From DATKEG01 sp035544515 (lineage in GTDB: Bacteria; Acidobacteriota; Vicinamibacteria; Fen-336), in the NCBI GenBank assembly GCA_035544515.1, contig DATKEG010000028.1, forward strand, positions 1-28,898: DNA of 28,898 bases, given 5' to 3'. Made by a program: the position numbers and the translations under genes. How positions within the stretch are numbered: the stretch's first letter is position 1; each line of letters begins with the position of its first letter. Positions 14,325 to 21,957 of this stretch are shown one piece after another. The notes beneath the pieces are model-generated. The model was given only the letters and a program-made list of their open reading frames with translations. It was not told the origin of the DNA and did no database searches.

Positions 14325-15167
14325 GTGCACTTCGCCAAGGCGCACGGGCTTGGCAACGACTTCATACTCGTCCCGGAGGCCGACGCGCCGGCGGAGAGGG
14401 CCGCCTGGGCGCGCCGGCTCTGTGATCGCCACCTGGGCATCGGCGGCGACGGGGTGATCGTCTACGGGCTGGAGCCGGACACCGTGCGCATGCGGCTGGT
14501 CAACGCCGACGGCAGCGACGGCGAGGTCTCGGGCAACGGCGTGCGCTGCCTGGCCGCGTTCGCCGCGGGACGCCGCGGCCTCTCCGCGCGCCACGTGGTC
14601 CTGACGCCGGTCGGTCCGCGCCCGGTGTCGGTCGCGGACCTCGACCAAGGCCGCTACCGCGTGAGCACCGGGCTCGGCCCCGCCATCTTGGAGAGCGGCC
14701 GCATCCCGGTCGCGCTCGACCCGCCGCGGCCGCGCGTGGTCGGTCATCCGCTCGAGGCGGCGGGCCAGCGGGTCACGATCACCGCGACCTCGCTCGGCAA
14801 CCCCCATTGCGCGGTGTTCGTGGACACCCCCGCCACGGACGAGCTGCTGGCCACGCTCGGTCCCGCGCTGGAGCGCCACGCCTTCTTCCCGCGGCGCACC
14901 AACGTGGAGTTCGTGACCGTCGAGGGCGCCGACCGGATCCGCGTGCGCTTCTGGGAGCGCGGGGTCGGCTACACGCGCGCCTCCGGCACGGGCGCGGCCA
15001 GCGCGGTGGTGGCGTCCGTGCTCAACGACCGCACCGGCCGCCGGGTCACGGTGGCGTGCGACGGCGGGACGCTCGAAGTAGAGTGGCCCGAAGGCGGGGA
15101 GGTCCGCCAGGTGGGAGAGGTGGAGATCGTCTTCGAGGGGCGCTGGACCGGCCCGTCGCTGGAGTGA
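14325..15167 (+). CDS. dapF: diaminopimelate epimerase (second catalytic Cys replaced by Ser)
   Basis: DapF interconverts LL- and meso-diaminopimelate for lysine and peptidoglycan synthesis using two Cys residues and no cofactor. The 280-residue protein has FAKAHGLGNDFILV at the N-terminus. The first catalytic motif is intact: DGSDGEVSGNGVRCLAAF with Cys75. LGNPHCAVFV and FWERGVGYT with Glu211 are also normal. The second motif, usually ACG(S/T)GA, reads RASGTGAASAV, so the expected Cys is Ser220 (codon TCC at 14982-14984). Ser variants may be natural in this lineage, or activity may be altered. The gene starts with GTG directly after the stop of the propeller gene. No other lysine-pathway gene is in the window. 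Confidence 0.9.
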   Translation: MHFAKAHGLGNDFILVPEADAPAERAAWARRLCDRHLGIGGDGVIVYGLEPDTVRMRLVNADGSDGEVSGNGVRCLAAFAAGRRGLSARHVVLTPVGPRPVSVADLDQGRYRVSTGLGPAILESGRIPVALDPPRPRVVGHPLEAAGQRVTITATSLGNPHCAVFVDTPATDELLATLGPALERHAFFPRRTNVEFVTVEGADRIRVRFWERGVGYTRASGTGAASAVVASVLNDRTGRRVTVACDGGTLEVEWPEGGEVRQVGEVEIVFEGRWTGPSLE

Positions 15168-15173
15168 GCGGCC

Positions 15174-15683
15174 ATGGTTGACGACGTGCGGCTGCGCGAG
15201 GAGTTCCTGCGCGGCGCCCGCGCGCGCTTCGCCGAGCTGAAGGGTCTGGGCGACCGCGCGCTCGAACGCATGGAAGAGGCGGACCTGCGCTTCACGCCCG
15301 ATCCCGAGTCCAACAGCGTGGTGGTGATCGTGCAGCACGTGGCCGGGAACATGATGTCGCGCTGGACCGACTTCCTGACCACGGACGGCGAGAAGCCCGA
15401 CCGCAACCGGGACGCCGAGTTCGTGCCGGCGGAGGGCTCCACGAAGGAGAAGCTGCTCGCGCTGTGGGAGAAGGGCTGGAGCCGGCTGTTCGACACCGTG
15501 AACGCGCTCGCGCCCGCCGACCTTGACCGGCACGTGAGCATCCGCGGCCAGCCCCTCTCCGTGGTGGACGCCATCCAGCGGCAGCTCACGCACTATGGCC
15601 AGCACGTGGGGCAGATCGTCTACATCGCGAAGCACCGGACGTGGCGGACCTGGGCCTCCCTGAGCGTGCCCAAGCAGAGGTGA
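15174..15683 (+). CDS. DinB/YfiT-like protein (DUF1572 type)
   Basis: This 169-residue four-helix-bundle protein has the DinB-superfamily metal site: His55 in VIVQHVAGNMMSRWTDFL, and His140 and His144 in QLTHYGQHVGQIVYIAK. The EFVPAEGSTKEKLLALWEKGW segment and overall length match the DUF1572 group. Members bind a divalent metal and some act as thiol-dependent transferases, for example with bacillithiol or mycothiol, but most have no known substrate. The gene lies 6 nt after dapF and 2 nt before the Tat TIM-barrel gene, so it sits in a continuous transcription unit. GGAG lies about 10 nt before the ATG. Confidence 0.85.
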   Translation: MVDDVRLREEFLRGARARFAELKGLGDRALERMEEADLRFTPDPESNSVVVIVQHVAGNMMSRWTDFLTTDGEKPDRNRDAEFVPAEGSTKEKLLALWEKGWSRLFDTVNALAPADLDRHVSIRGQPLSVVDAIQRQLTHYGQHVGQIVYIAKHRTWRTWASLSVPKQR

Positions 15684-15685
15684 AG

Positions 15686-16612
15686 ATGAGCGTGACTCGA
15701 CGACAGGCATTGCGCGGCGCGGGCGCGGCCGCCCTGGGCGCCCTGGCGCGGCCGCGGGCCGCGGGGGCGGCCCCCCCCGCGAGACCACCCATCTCGCTCG
15801 CCGTCTCCACCTACTCGTATTGGCACTTCCGCACCGAGAAGTACCCGATCGAGAAGGTGATCGAGGAGGCGGCCGCTCTCGGCTTCGACGGCGTCGAGAT
15901 CCTGCACCGGCAGATGGCCAGCGAGTCGCCGGAGTACGTGAACGGCCTCAAGCGGGCCGCGTTCCGCCACGGTCTGGCGCTGCCCATGTTGTCCATCCAC
16001 CAGGACTTCGTGTCGCCCGATGCCGCGGAGCGACAGAAGGACGTCGAACACACGAAGCGCTGCATCGAGCTGGCCGCCCAGCTCGGCGCGCCCGCCATCC
16101 GCCTCAACTCGGGCCGCTGGAACACGATCAAGTCGTTCGACGACCTCATGAAGGTGAAGGGCGAGGAGCCGCCCATCGCCGGGTACACGGACGCGAACGC
16201 CTTCGAGTGGGTCACGCGGTCCATCGAGGCCTGCCTGCCCGCCGCGGAGAAGGCGGGCGTGCTCCTCGCGCTGGAGAACCACTGGGGGCTCACCACGAAG
16301 CCGGAGAACCTGCTGAAGATCTACAAGGCGGTGGCCTCCCCGTGGCTCGTGATCAACATGGACACGGGCAACTTCGCCACGGATCCGTACGCCGGCATCG
16401 AGATGCTGGCCCCGCACGCCGCGATCGTGCAGGCCAAGACGTACTACGGCGGGGGCGAGTGGTACACGCTCGACCTGGATTACCCGCGCATCGCCTCCAT
16501 CCTCCGCCGGGCCAACTTCCAGGGCTGGGTGTCGCTGGAGATGGAAGGGAAGGAATCGCCGCAGACGGCCGTGCCGAAGAGCCTGGAAGTCCTGCGCAAC
16601 GCGTTCCTGTAG
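15686..16612 (+). CDS. Tat-exported sugar phosphate isomerase/epimerase-like TIM-barrel protein
   Basis: This 308-residue protein has a twin-arginine signal (TRRQALRGAGAAALGAL, cleavage likely after AGA near residue 28). A xylose-isomerase-like (AP endonuclease 2, PF01261) TIM barrel follows. Metal or substrate residues are suggested by GFDGVEIL, LPMLSIHQDF, IRLNSGRW, LLALENHWGL, INMDTGNF and WVSLEMEG; the conserved Glu/Asp/His positions appear intact. Exported members of this family are common in Acidobacteria, Planctomycetes and Verrucomicrobia next to GMC dehydrogenases, and act on sugars whose identity is rarely known. It begins 2 nt after the DinB gene and is followed 10 nt later by the subunit-3 gene, so a joint periplasmic sugar-oxidation role is reasonable. 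Confidence 0.87.
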   Translation: MSVTRRQALRGAGAAALGALARPRAAGAAPPARPPISLAVSTYSYWHFRTEKYPIEKVIEEAAALGFDGVEILHRQMASESPEYVNGLKRAAFRHGLALPMLSIHQDFVSPDAAERQKDVEHTKRCIELAAQLGAPAIRLNSGRWNTIKSFDDLMKVKGEEPPIAGYTDANAFEWVTRSIEACLPAAEKAGVLLALENHWGLTTKPENLLKIYKAVASPWLVINMDTGNFATDPYAGIEMLAPHAAIVQAKTYYGGGEWYTLDLDYPRIASILRRANFQGWVSLEMEGKESPQTAVPKSLEVLRNAFL

Positions 16613-16622
16613 ACTGGTGGTC

Positions 16623-17264
16623 ATGCCCACGAACGCCGTCAGCCGCCGGACCGCGATCAAGGCCCTGGGCGCCAGCGGCGCCCTCACCTTCCTGCCCTGG
16701 CTCTCCGAGGAGAGCGCGCAGGCGTTCGCCGCGCTCCAGGCCACGGAGGCGCCGCCCCTCCTGAAGGTCCTCACGCCCGCGCAGTACGCGACGGTGGAGG
16801 CCCTGGTCGAGGCCATCATCCCCGCCGACGAGCGCTCTCCCGGGGCGAAGGAGGCGCGGGTGGCGGACTACATCGACCTCGCGCTGAGCGATTCCGAGGA
16901 CGCGCTGCGGCAGCAGTTCCTGGAAGGCCTCGGCCTGCTCGACGCCGAGGCCACCGCCCGCGGCGGGGCGCCCTTCGCGAAGCTGGCGCCCGCGCAGGTG
17001 GAGGACTGCCTCGCGGAGCTGGCCCGGAACGAGAAGCCGCCGGAAGGCGTGCCGGCGACGCCGCTCGAGAGGTTCTTCGTGGCGGCCAAACACGCCACCA
17101 TCCACGGTTACTACACGTCCGAGATCGGCATCCACAAGGAGCTGCGCTACAAGGGCAACCAGCTCCTGGCCGAGTTCCAGGGCTGCCACACCGAAGACGG
17201 CAAGGACTGTCCGCACTGCGGGCAGAAACCGTTGCCCCAGGCTCAACCCACGGCGCAGAGGTGA
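16623..17264 (+). CDS. gluconate 2-dehydrogenase subunit 3-like protein, Tat signal
   Basis: This 213-residue protein has a Tat signal (SRRTAIKALGASGALTFLPWL, Arg8-Arg9). The body matches the gluconate 2-dehydrogenase subunit 3 family (PF13618): LTPAQYATVEALVEAIIPADERSPGAKEARVADYIDLAL and GYYTSEIGIHKELRYKGN. In characterised dehydrogenases this small subunit carries the Tat signal that helps export the flavin subunit. The tail has Cys188, Cys196 and Cys199 (GCHTEDGKDCPHCGQ), a possible metal-binding cluster. The ATG at 16623 is used; a GTG at 16617 is in frame. The GMC subunit gene begins 2 nt after the stop, with an AGAGGTG ribosome site overlapping the end of this gene. Confidence 0.88.
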   Translation: MPTNAVSRRTAIKALGASGALTFLPWLSEESAQAFAALQATEAPPLLKVLTPAQYATVEALVEAIIPADERSPGAKEARVADYIDLALSDSEDALRQQFLEGLGLLDAEATARGGAPFAKLAPAQVEDCLAELARNEKPPEGVPATPLERFFVAAKHATIHGYYTSEIGIHKELRYKGNQLLAEFQGCHTEDGKDCPHCGQKPLPQAQPTAQR

Positions 17265-17266
17265 CC

Positions 17267-19084
17267 ATGGCGGCTGACCCGACCCTCGATCTCGATCTCG
17301 CCGCCGTCACCGACGAGTCCCGCAAGATGGCCGCCGCGGTCACGCCCGGCTCCGGCCGCTGGGACGTCGTCGTGGTGGGCAGCGGCGCGGCGGGCGGCAT
17401 GGCCGCGTTCCAGCTCGCCACCGCGGGCGTGAAGGTGCTGATGCTCGAGGCCGGGCGCATGCTCGACCACCGCAAGGAGTACCGGACGATGGAATGGCCG
17501 TACCAGTCCATGCGCCGGTTCCGCCTGCCGCCGGACGAGCGCGCCATCAACGTGGCCGAGTACAACTTCGTGGACCGTCCGTACGGCAACGCGCCGGCGT
17601 TCGCGAAGTACAAGAAGCTCGCCTCCTACGCCGGCAACACCTTCACCCGCAACTGGGTGGTCGACGAGAAGGAGCACCCCACGACCGGCACGCCATACGC
17701 CTGGGTGCGGGCGCGCGTGCTCGGCGGCAAGACGAACTTCTGGGGCCGCGGCGCGCTGCGCTACGGGCCTCTGCAGTTCGACGCGGCGAGCCGCGACGGC
17801 TTCGACGTGGACTGGCCCATCCGCTACCACGACGTGAAGGGCTATTACGACAAGGTGGACGTCCTGCTCGGCTGCTCGGGCACGAACGAGGGGCTGGAGC
17901 AGGTCCCGGACGGGATGTTCCAGAAGCCGACCAAGCTCAACTGCGTCGAGGTGAGCTTCCAGCGCGCGATCGAGAAGATGGGACGCCGGCTCATCCCCGG
18001 CCGCGCGGGGGTGACCACGGAGGGCGTCCTCAACAACAAGTACCGCACGCGCTGCCTGGGCCGCGGGCGCTGCGGCCGCGGGTGCGACATCCAGGCCGCC
18101 TTCCACTCGCCGACCGCTCTGGTCTTCCCGGCGCGCGACACCGGCAACCTCACCATCCGGCCCTACTCCATCGTCTCCGAAGTGCTCCTCGCCGGGACGA
18201 GCAACCGTGCCGCGGGCGTGCGCGTGATCGACGCGAACACGCGCCAGGTGATGGACTTCAAGGCCAGGGTGGTCGTGCTCGGCGCGGGCACCCTCGACAG
18301 CACGCGCATCCTGCTCAACTCGAAGTCCCCCCAGCACCCCCGCGGCCTCGGCAACTCGTCCGGGCTCCTCGGCTGCTACCTCTCCGAGCACGCGATGGGC
18401 ATCCGCGGCACCGGGTTCATCCCCGCGCGCCTCGGCACGGAGGCGACGCTCGACGACGGGCGTCCGGTCGGCCCGTACATCCCGCGCTTCCGCAACGTGA
18501 CGGACAAGCATCCCGACTTCATCCGCGGCTACCACTTCCAGGGCGGCGGCGGCAGCGGCGAGTACCCGGGCATGGCGCACGACCTGCCCGGCTTCGGCAA
18601 GGCCTTCAAGTCGAGCGTGCGGAAGCACTATCCCGCCATGATCGGCTTCACCGGGTTCGGCGAGGTCCTGCCGCGCAAGGAGAACCGCATCTCGCTCGAG
18701 CCCGAGGTCAAGGACGCCTGGGGCATCCCCGTCCTGCGCTTCGACTTCCGCTTCGGCGACAACGAGAAGAAGATGGCCGCGGACATGGCCGACAGCATCG
18801 ACGAGATGCTGAAGGCGGCCGGCGCCGAGGACATCAAGATCGGCCGTGATCTGCTGCCCGAGGGCTGGTCCATCCACGAGATCGGCACCGCGCGCATGGG
18901 CGACGACCCCAGGCAGTCGGTCACCGACAAGTGGTGCCGGCTGCACGACGTGCCCAACGTCTACTTCGCGGACGCCGCGCCGTTCGTCTCCGGCGGCACG
19001 CAGAACACGACCTGGTCCATCCTCGCCATGTGCTGGCGGACGATGGACTACCTCAAGGAGCGGCTGAACAAGAACGAGGTCTAG
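17267..19084 (+). CDS. GMC-family FAD oxidoreductase (gluconate/sugar dehydrogenase large subunit type)
   Basis: This 605-residue flavoprotein has the FAD Rossmann motif VVVGSGAAGGMAAFQLATAG (G38, G40, G43) followed by the ribose-binding Glu61. Other marks are GGKTNFWGRGALRY, the Cys-rich CLGRGRCGRGCDIQAAF, and VVLGAGTLDSTRILLNS. The C-terminal substrate domain has IHEIGTARMGDDP and FVSGGTQNTTWSILAM. It is expected to oxidise a sugar or alcohol and pass electrons to a quinone or cytochrome. It lacks its own signal peptide, so export probably occurs by riding with the Tat-tagged subunit 3 encoded just upstream. No cytochrome c subunit gene is adjacent. AGAGGTG lies 4 nt before the ATG; the GTG at 17261 is an alternative start. 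The substrate is unknown. Confidence 0.92.
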   Translation: MAADPTLDLDLAAVTDESRKMAAAVTPGSGRWDVVVVGSGAAGGMAAFQLATAGVKVLMLEAGRMLDHRKEYRTMEWPYQSMRRFRLPPDERAINVAEYNFVDRPYGNAPAFAKYKKLASYAGNTFTRNWVVDEKEHPTTGTPYAWVRARVLGGKTNFWGRGALRYGPLQFDAASRDGFDVDWPIRYHDVKGYYDKVDVLLGCSGTNEGLEQVPDGMFQKPTKLNCVEVSFQRAIEKMGRRLIPGRAGVTTEGVLNNKYRTRCLGRGRCGRGCDIQAAFHSPTALVFPARDTGNLTIRPYSIVSEVLLAGTSNRAAGVRVIDANTRQVMDFKARVVVLGAGTLDSTRILLNSKSPQHPRGLGNSSGLLGCYLSEHAMGIRGTGFIPARLGTEATLDDGRPVGPYIPRFRNVTDKHPDFIRGYHFQGGGGSGEYPGMAHDLPGFGKAFKSSVRKHYPAMIGFTGFGEVLPRKENRISLEPEVKDAWGIPVLRFDFRFGDNEKKMAADMADSIDEMLKAAGAEDIKIGRDLLPEGWSIHEIGTARMGDDPRQSVTDKWCRLHDVPNVYFADAAPFVSGGTQNTTWSILAMCWRTMDYLKERLNKNEV

Positions 19085-19093
19085 AGCTTCAGG

Positions 19094-19594
19094 CTACCCG
19101 GTCCGAACCGGGTGGCGCGTCGTCGCGTAGGCGGGCACCGCGGCCGGCGCCGCGGGCGTGGCGACCAGCAGCGCCGCCACCGCCAGCAGACCGACGTCTC
19201 CCAGCAGCAGCTTCCAGCCGAGCGTCCGGCCTTCGGCGCTGCCTCCGACCGTGAAGCAGCCGCAGTTCGCGATGTCGATCCCGTGAAAGAGCGCCCACGA
19301 CACCGCGACGATGAAGGCTACGAGCATGAGGGCGGCCGCCGCCGCCGCCTCGCGCCGCCACAGGCCGGCCACCAGCAAGGCGCCCGTGACCAGCTCCAGC
19401 CAGGGCAAGGTCACCGCCAGCAGGTTCGCGGGCACGTAGCCCAGCGCCTGGCTCGGGCCGACGAGCTGGTAGTGGTACACGATGCGCGCGAACTCGCGCG
19501 GCCGCGCGATCTTGTCCCAGCTCGCGTAGACGAAGACAGCCCCGAGCGCCGCGCCCAGCGCCCACTGGGCGAGGGGATGGCGGAGCCACTTCAA
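19094..19594 (-). CDS. MauE/DoxX-like membrane protein with CxC motif
   Basis: This 166-residue protein has four hydrophobic helices (about residues 12-26, 55-78, 84-104 and 128-147). It resembles MauE/DoxX-family membrane proteins: VYASWDKIARPREFARIVYHYQL, then PWLELVTGALLVAGL, and a NCGCFTVGGS motif with Cys111 and Cys113 after helix 3. MauE is needed for methylamine dehydrogenase maturation and related proteins probably move reducing equivalents across the membrane. The start is a TTG overlapping the stop of the rhodanese gene (TTGA), so the two form a coupled pair. The gene converges on the GMC gene with only 9 nt between their stops. Confidence 0.83.
   Translation of the reverse strand: MKWLRHPLAQWALGAALGAVFVYASWDKIARPREFARIVYHYQLVGPSQALGYVPANLLAVTLPWLELVTGALLVAGLWRREAAAAAALMLVAFIVAVSWALFHGIDIANCGCFTVGGSAEGRTLGWKLLLGDVGLLAVAALLVATPAAPAAVPAYATTRHPVRTG
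19096..19113. terminator. small convergent hairpin between GMC and MauE-like genes
   Basis: ACCCGGT (19096-19102) and ACCGGGT (19107-19113) form a perfect 7-bp stem with a CCGA loop. It overlaps the last codons of the MauE-like gene and follows the GMC stop by 11 nt. It could serve termination from the plus-strand operon, but there is no T-tract. Confidence 0.4.
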
Positions 19595-20052
19595 GGCTCT
19601 TCGCCTTCCGTCACCGGGTACCCGGCCTCGGTCCAGGACGGCCAGCCCTCGTGCAGGATCGCGGCCTCGACGCCGCGCTCGCGCAGCTTGCGCGCGACGA
19701 TGTGGCTGGCCTCGCAGCCGTAGCCACTGCAGTAGACCACGATGTCGAACCGCCGCCGGAGCGTGTCCTCGAGCCTCGCGTAGGCGCGCTCGAAATCGTC
19801 CTCGGGCAGGGGCAGCGCGCCCGGGATGTGGCCCATGACGTAGTAGTCGATGCCGCGCGCGTCGAGGAAGAGGGCGCCCTGGTCCAGCCGCGCCTTCGCC
19901 GCCGCCGCCTCCACCAGTTCCACGTCGTCGCCCGGCCGCACGAACGCGTTCGAGCCCAGGGCGAGGCCGCGCCCGCTCCAGGCGTTCCAGCCCAGGCCCA
20001 GGCCCAGGCCGGCGGCCACGATCACCACGAGGCGCCAGCCGCGGAAGCTCAC
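19591..20052 (-). CDS. membrane-anchored rhodanese-domain protein
   Basis: The 153-residue product has a single N-terminal membrane anchor (about residues 6-26, GWRLVVIVAAGLGLGLGWNAW). A rhodanese domain follows: ALFLDARGIDYYVMGHIPGALPLP, then the active-site loop VVYCSGYGCEASHIVARKL with Cys108 and a second Cys113, ending EGWPSWTEAGYPV. The domain should lie in the periplasm. Rhodaneses move sulfane sulfur or act as redox-active Cys proteins; CSGYGC contains the persulfide-forming Cys at the loop start. I chose GTG at 20052; a TTG at 20061 is in frame. Coupling to the MauE/DoxX-like protein suggests a shared envelope thiol or sulfur function. Confidence 0.85.
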   Translation of the reverse strand: MSFRGWRLVVIVAAGLGLGLGWNAWSGRGLALGSNAFVRPGDDVELVEAAAAKARLDQGALFLDARGIDYYVMGHIPGALPLPEDDFERAYARLEDTLRRRFDIVVYCSGYGCEASHIVARKLRERGVEAAILHEGWPSWTEAGYPVTEGEEP

Positions 20053-20278
20053 GACCTTCAAGCTACCACAGGCGCGCCCCGCTCCCGCGGCGCCTCGCCG
20101 GCAGGTGCCTGGCGCGCCGCGGAGCGGCTCGCGGCCCGGTTGTATGCGGCGCCCACGGGTCAAGGGTCGCCGGCGTGGGCGCACGGGGTGGCCGCCATGG
20201 CGAGTGGCCTCGACGTGTGCTAAGTTACGGCTCCGGCGGGTCGTTCCACTTCGTTCCGAGCGACGGCTCCCCACTCCC
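20053..20278. other. divergent intergenic region between rhodanese and recO genes
   Basis: These 226 nt separate two divergently transcribed units and must hold both promoters. TTGTAT at about 20139 and TAAGTT at about 20221 are the only AT-leaning hexamers. Neither has a convincing -35 partner, so no promoter is called with confidence. Confidence 0.4.
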
Positions 20279-21034
20279 ATGCCGCCCATCGCGTCCGACG
20301 CTCTCGTCCTGCGCACGTACAAGCTGGGCGAAACGAGCAAGATCGTCGTGCTCCTGACGCGGGAGCGGGGAAAGGTGCGGGCGGTCGCCCGCGGCGCGCG
20401 CGGGGCGCGGCCGCGTTACCAGTCGGCCCTCGAGCCGCTGAGCGAGGTGCGTGCGACGCTGTACGGGAGACAGGGGGCGGACCTGCTGCGCCTCGGCGGG
20501 TGTGAGCTCCTGCGTTCGGCCTTCCCCGCGGCCGCGCGCGGGCTGGAGGAATCGCTGGCGTTGTCCTACTTCGCCGAGCTGCTCGACGCCTTCTGCCCGG
20601 AAGGGCAGGCGGAGGACGACGTCTACCGGCTGGCCCAGTCCGTCCTGGCGGCGGCGGGGGCCACGGGATCCTCGGTCGCGGTGCTGTCGCGCTACCTCGA
20701 GGCGTGGCTGCTGAGACTGCACGGGATCTATCCGCCGATCGACCGCTGCGCGGGCTGCGGGTGCGCCCTGGCCAAGGGCGAGCTGCGTTACCACGCGGGC
20801 GCCCGCGGGTTCGTGTGCGGGCTGTGCGTGGCCGCCTCCGGTCCCGTGCTCGCCGCGCCCACGCGCGCCTTCCTGGCCGATCTCTTCCACCGTCCGCCCG
20901 CGGGCATGCCGCGGTCCCTGCCCCCGGAAGCGGAGCCTCTCGAGTCCTTCCACCAGGACCTGATCACGCACCACCTGGAGCACGCCCTGCGCTCGTATCG
21001 CGTGCTGCGCGAAGTGGCGCGGGAGACACGGTGA
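20279..21034 (+). CDS. recO: DNA repair protein RecO
   Basis: RecO anneals SSB-coated single strands and helps RecR load RecA at gaps. The 251-residue protein has the N-terminal OB-fold (ASDALVLRTYKLGETSKIVVLLTRERGKVRAVARGAR). A helical domain with YFAELLDAFCPEG and YLEAWLLRLHGIYPPIDRCAGCG follows. A four-Cys zinc site (Cys157/Cys160 and Cys180/Cys183) is present, as in Deinococcus-type RecO and unlike E. coli RecO. It starts with ATG. Its stop overlaps the glyQ GTG, so it heads a recO-glyQ-glyS-ppdK unit, an order I recall from delta-proteobacterial genomes. Confidence 0.93.
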   Translation: MPPIASDALVLRTYKLGETSKIVVLLTRERGKVRAVARGARGARPRYQSALEPLSEVRATLYGRQGADLLRLGGCELLRSAFPAAARGLEESLALSYFAELLDAFCPEGQAEDDVYRLAQSVLAAAGATGSSVAVLSRYLEAWLLRLHGIYPPIDRCAGCGCALAKGELRYHAGARGFVCGLCVAASGPVLAAPTRAFLADLFHRPPAGMPRSLPPEAEPLESFHQDLITHHLEHALRSYRVLREVARETR

Positions 21035-21957
21035 CCGCGCCCTCGGCGCTGCAGCAGATCATCGACGCGCTCCAGCACTACTGGGCCGAGCGCGGCTGCC
21101 TGCTCCATCAGCCCTGGGACAGCGAGGTCGGCGCGGGCACCATGCACCCAGAGACCTTCCTGCGCGTGCTCGGGGAGCGGCCCTGGAGGGTGGCGTACGT
21201 GCAGCCGTCGCGCCGGCCGGCGGACGGGCGCTACGGCGAGAACCCGAACCGGCTCTACAAGCACCTGCAGTATCAGGTCGTCCTCAAGCCGTCGCCCGCC
21301 GACGTGCAGGACCTCTACCTGGACAGCCTGCGGGCGCTCGGCATCGACCCCGCCGCGCACGACGTGCGCTTCGAGGAGGACAACTGGGAGTCGCCGACGC
21401 TGGGCGCCTGGGGCATCGGCTGGCAGGTGCTGCTCGACGGGCAGGAGATCACGCAGTTCACCTACTTCCAGCAGGCGGGCGGGATCGACCTGGCGCCGAT
21501 CTCCGCCGAGATCACCTACGGTCTCGAGCGCATCGCCATGTACCTCCAGGACGTGGACGACGTCTACAAGCTCGAGTGGGGCAACGGCGTGCGCTACGGC
21601 GAGGTGCGGCGGGAGGAGGAGTACCAGCTCTCCCGCTATTCGTTCGAGCTGGCCGACGTGGACCTCCACCGCGAGCTGTTCGACAGGTACCTCAAGGAAG
21701 GCTGGCGGACGGTGGAAGCGCCCGGCGACCGGTCGGTGCTCGCGGCCTACGACTGGTGCCTGAAGACGTCGCACGCCTTCAACGTCCTGGACGCGCGGGG
21801 CGCCATCTCGGTGAGCCAGCGCGCGGGGATGATCCTCGGCATCCGCAAGCTGGCCTGCGCCATCGCGGCCGCCCACGTGGGGGCCGCGGCACCGGAGCCG
21901 GGCGAGAGGGGTCTGGGGGGCGCGCAAGCGCGCCACGGGCGCCCCCCAGCTCAATGA
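21031..21957 (+). CDS. glyQ: glycyl-tRNA synthetase alpha subunit
   Basis: This 308-residue catalytic subunit of the bacterial (alpha-beta)2 glycyl-tRNA synthetase activates glycine. Class II signatures are clear: LQHYWAERGCLLHQPWDSEVGAGTMHPETFLRVLG, WRVAYVQPSRRPADGRYGENPNR, FEEDNWESPTLGAWGIGWQV and FTYFQQAGGIDL, with AISVSQRAGMILGIRKLA near the C-terminus. GTG at 21031 overlaps the recO stop. The last 16 codons (RGLGGAQARHGRPPAQ) are encoded by a palindromic element that recurs elsewhere in the window, so the native tail seems to have been extended by insertion of the element. The stop overlaps the glyS ATG. Confidence 0.96.
   Translation: MTAPSALQQIIDALQHYWAERGCLLHQPWDSEVGAGTMHPETFLRVLGERPWRVAYVQPSRRPADGRYGENPNRLYKHLQYQVVLKPSPADVQDLYLDSLRALGIDPAAHDVRFEEDNWESPTLGAWGIGWQVLLDGQEITQFTYFQQAGGIDLAPISAEITYGLERIAMYLQDVDDVYKLEWGNGVRYGEVRREEEYQLSRYSFELADVDLHRELFDRYLKEGWRTVEAPGDRSVLAAYDWCLKTSHAFNVLDARGAISVSQRAGMILGIRKLACAIAAAHVGAAAPEPGERGLGGAQARHGRPPAQ
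21907..21952 (+). repeat. palindromic element copy B, overlapping the end of glyQ and abutting the glyS start
   Basis: CTGGGGGGCGC (21913-21923) pairs perfectly with GCGCCCCCCAG (21939-21949) across a 15-nt loop. The flanks GGGGT before and CTC after match copy A at 10634-10672. The A-T pair of copy A is a G-C pair here, so the stem is conserved while the sequence changed. It is translated as the glyQ C-terminus, and the glyS ATG (21954) lies 5 nt after the stem. Confidence 0.8.

Noticed and set aside
19096..19113. Hairpin resembling a tRNA T-arm (GGTCCGAACC)
   Set aside because: No acceptor, D or anticodon arms surround it; it lies in the end of a coding gene and fits a simple convergent hairpin.
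19976..20020. CCCAGG triplet run, possible microsatellite
   Set aside because: It encodes the Gly/Leu membrane helix (GLGLGLGWNAW) of the rhodanese protein, so the repetition is explained by coding.
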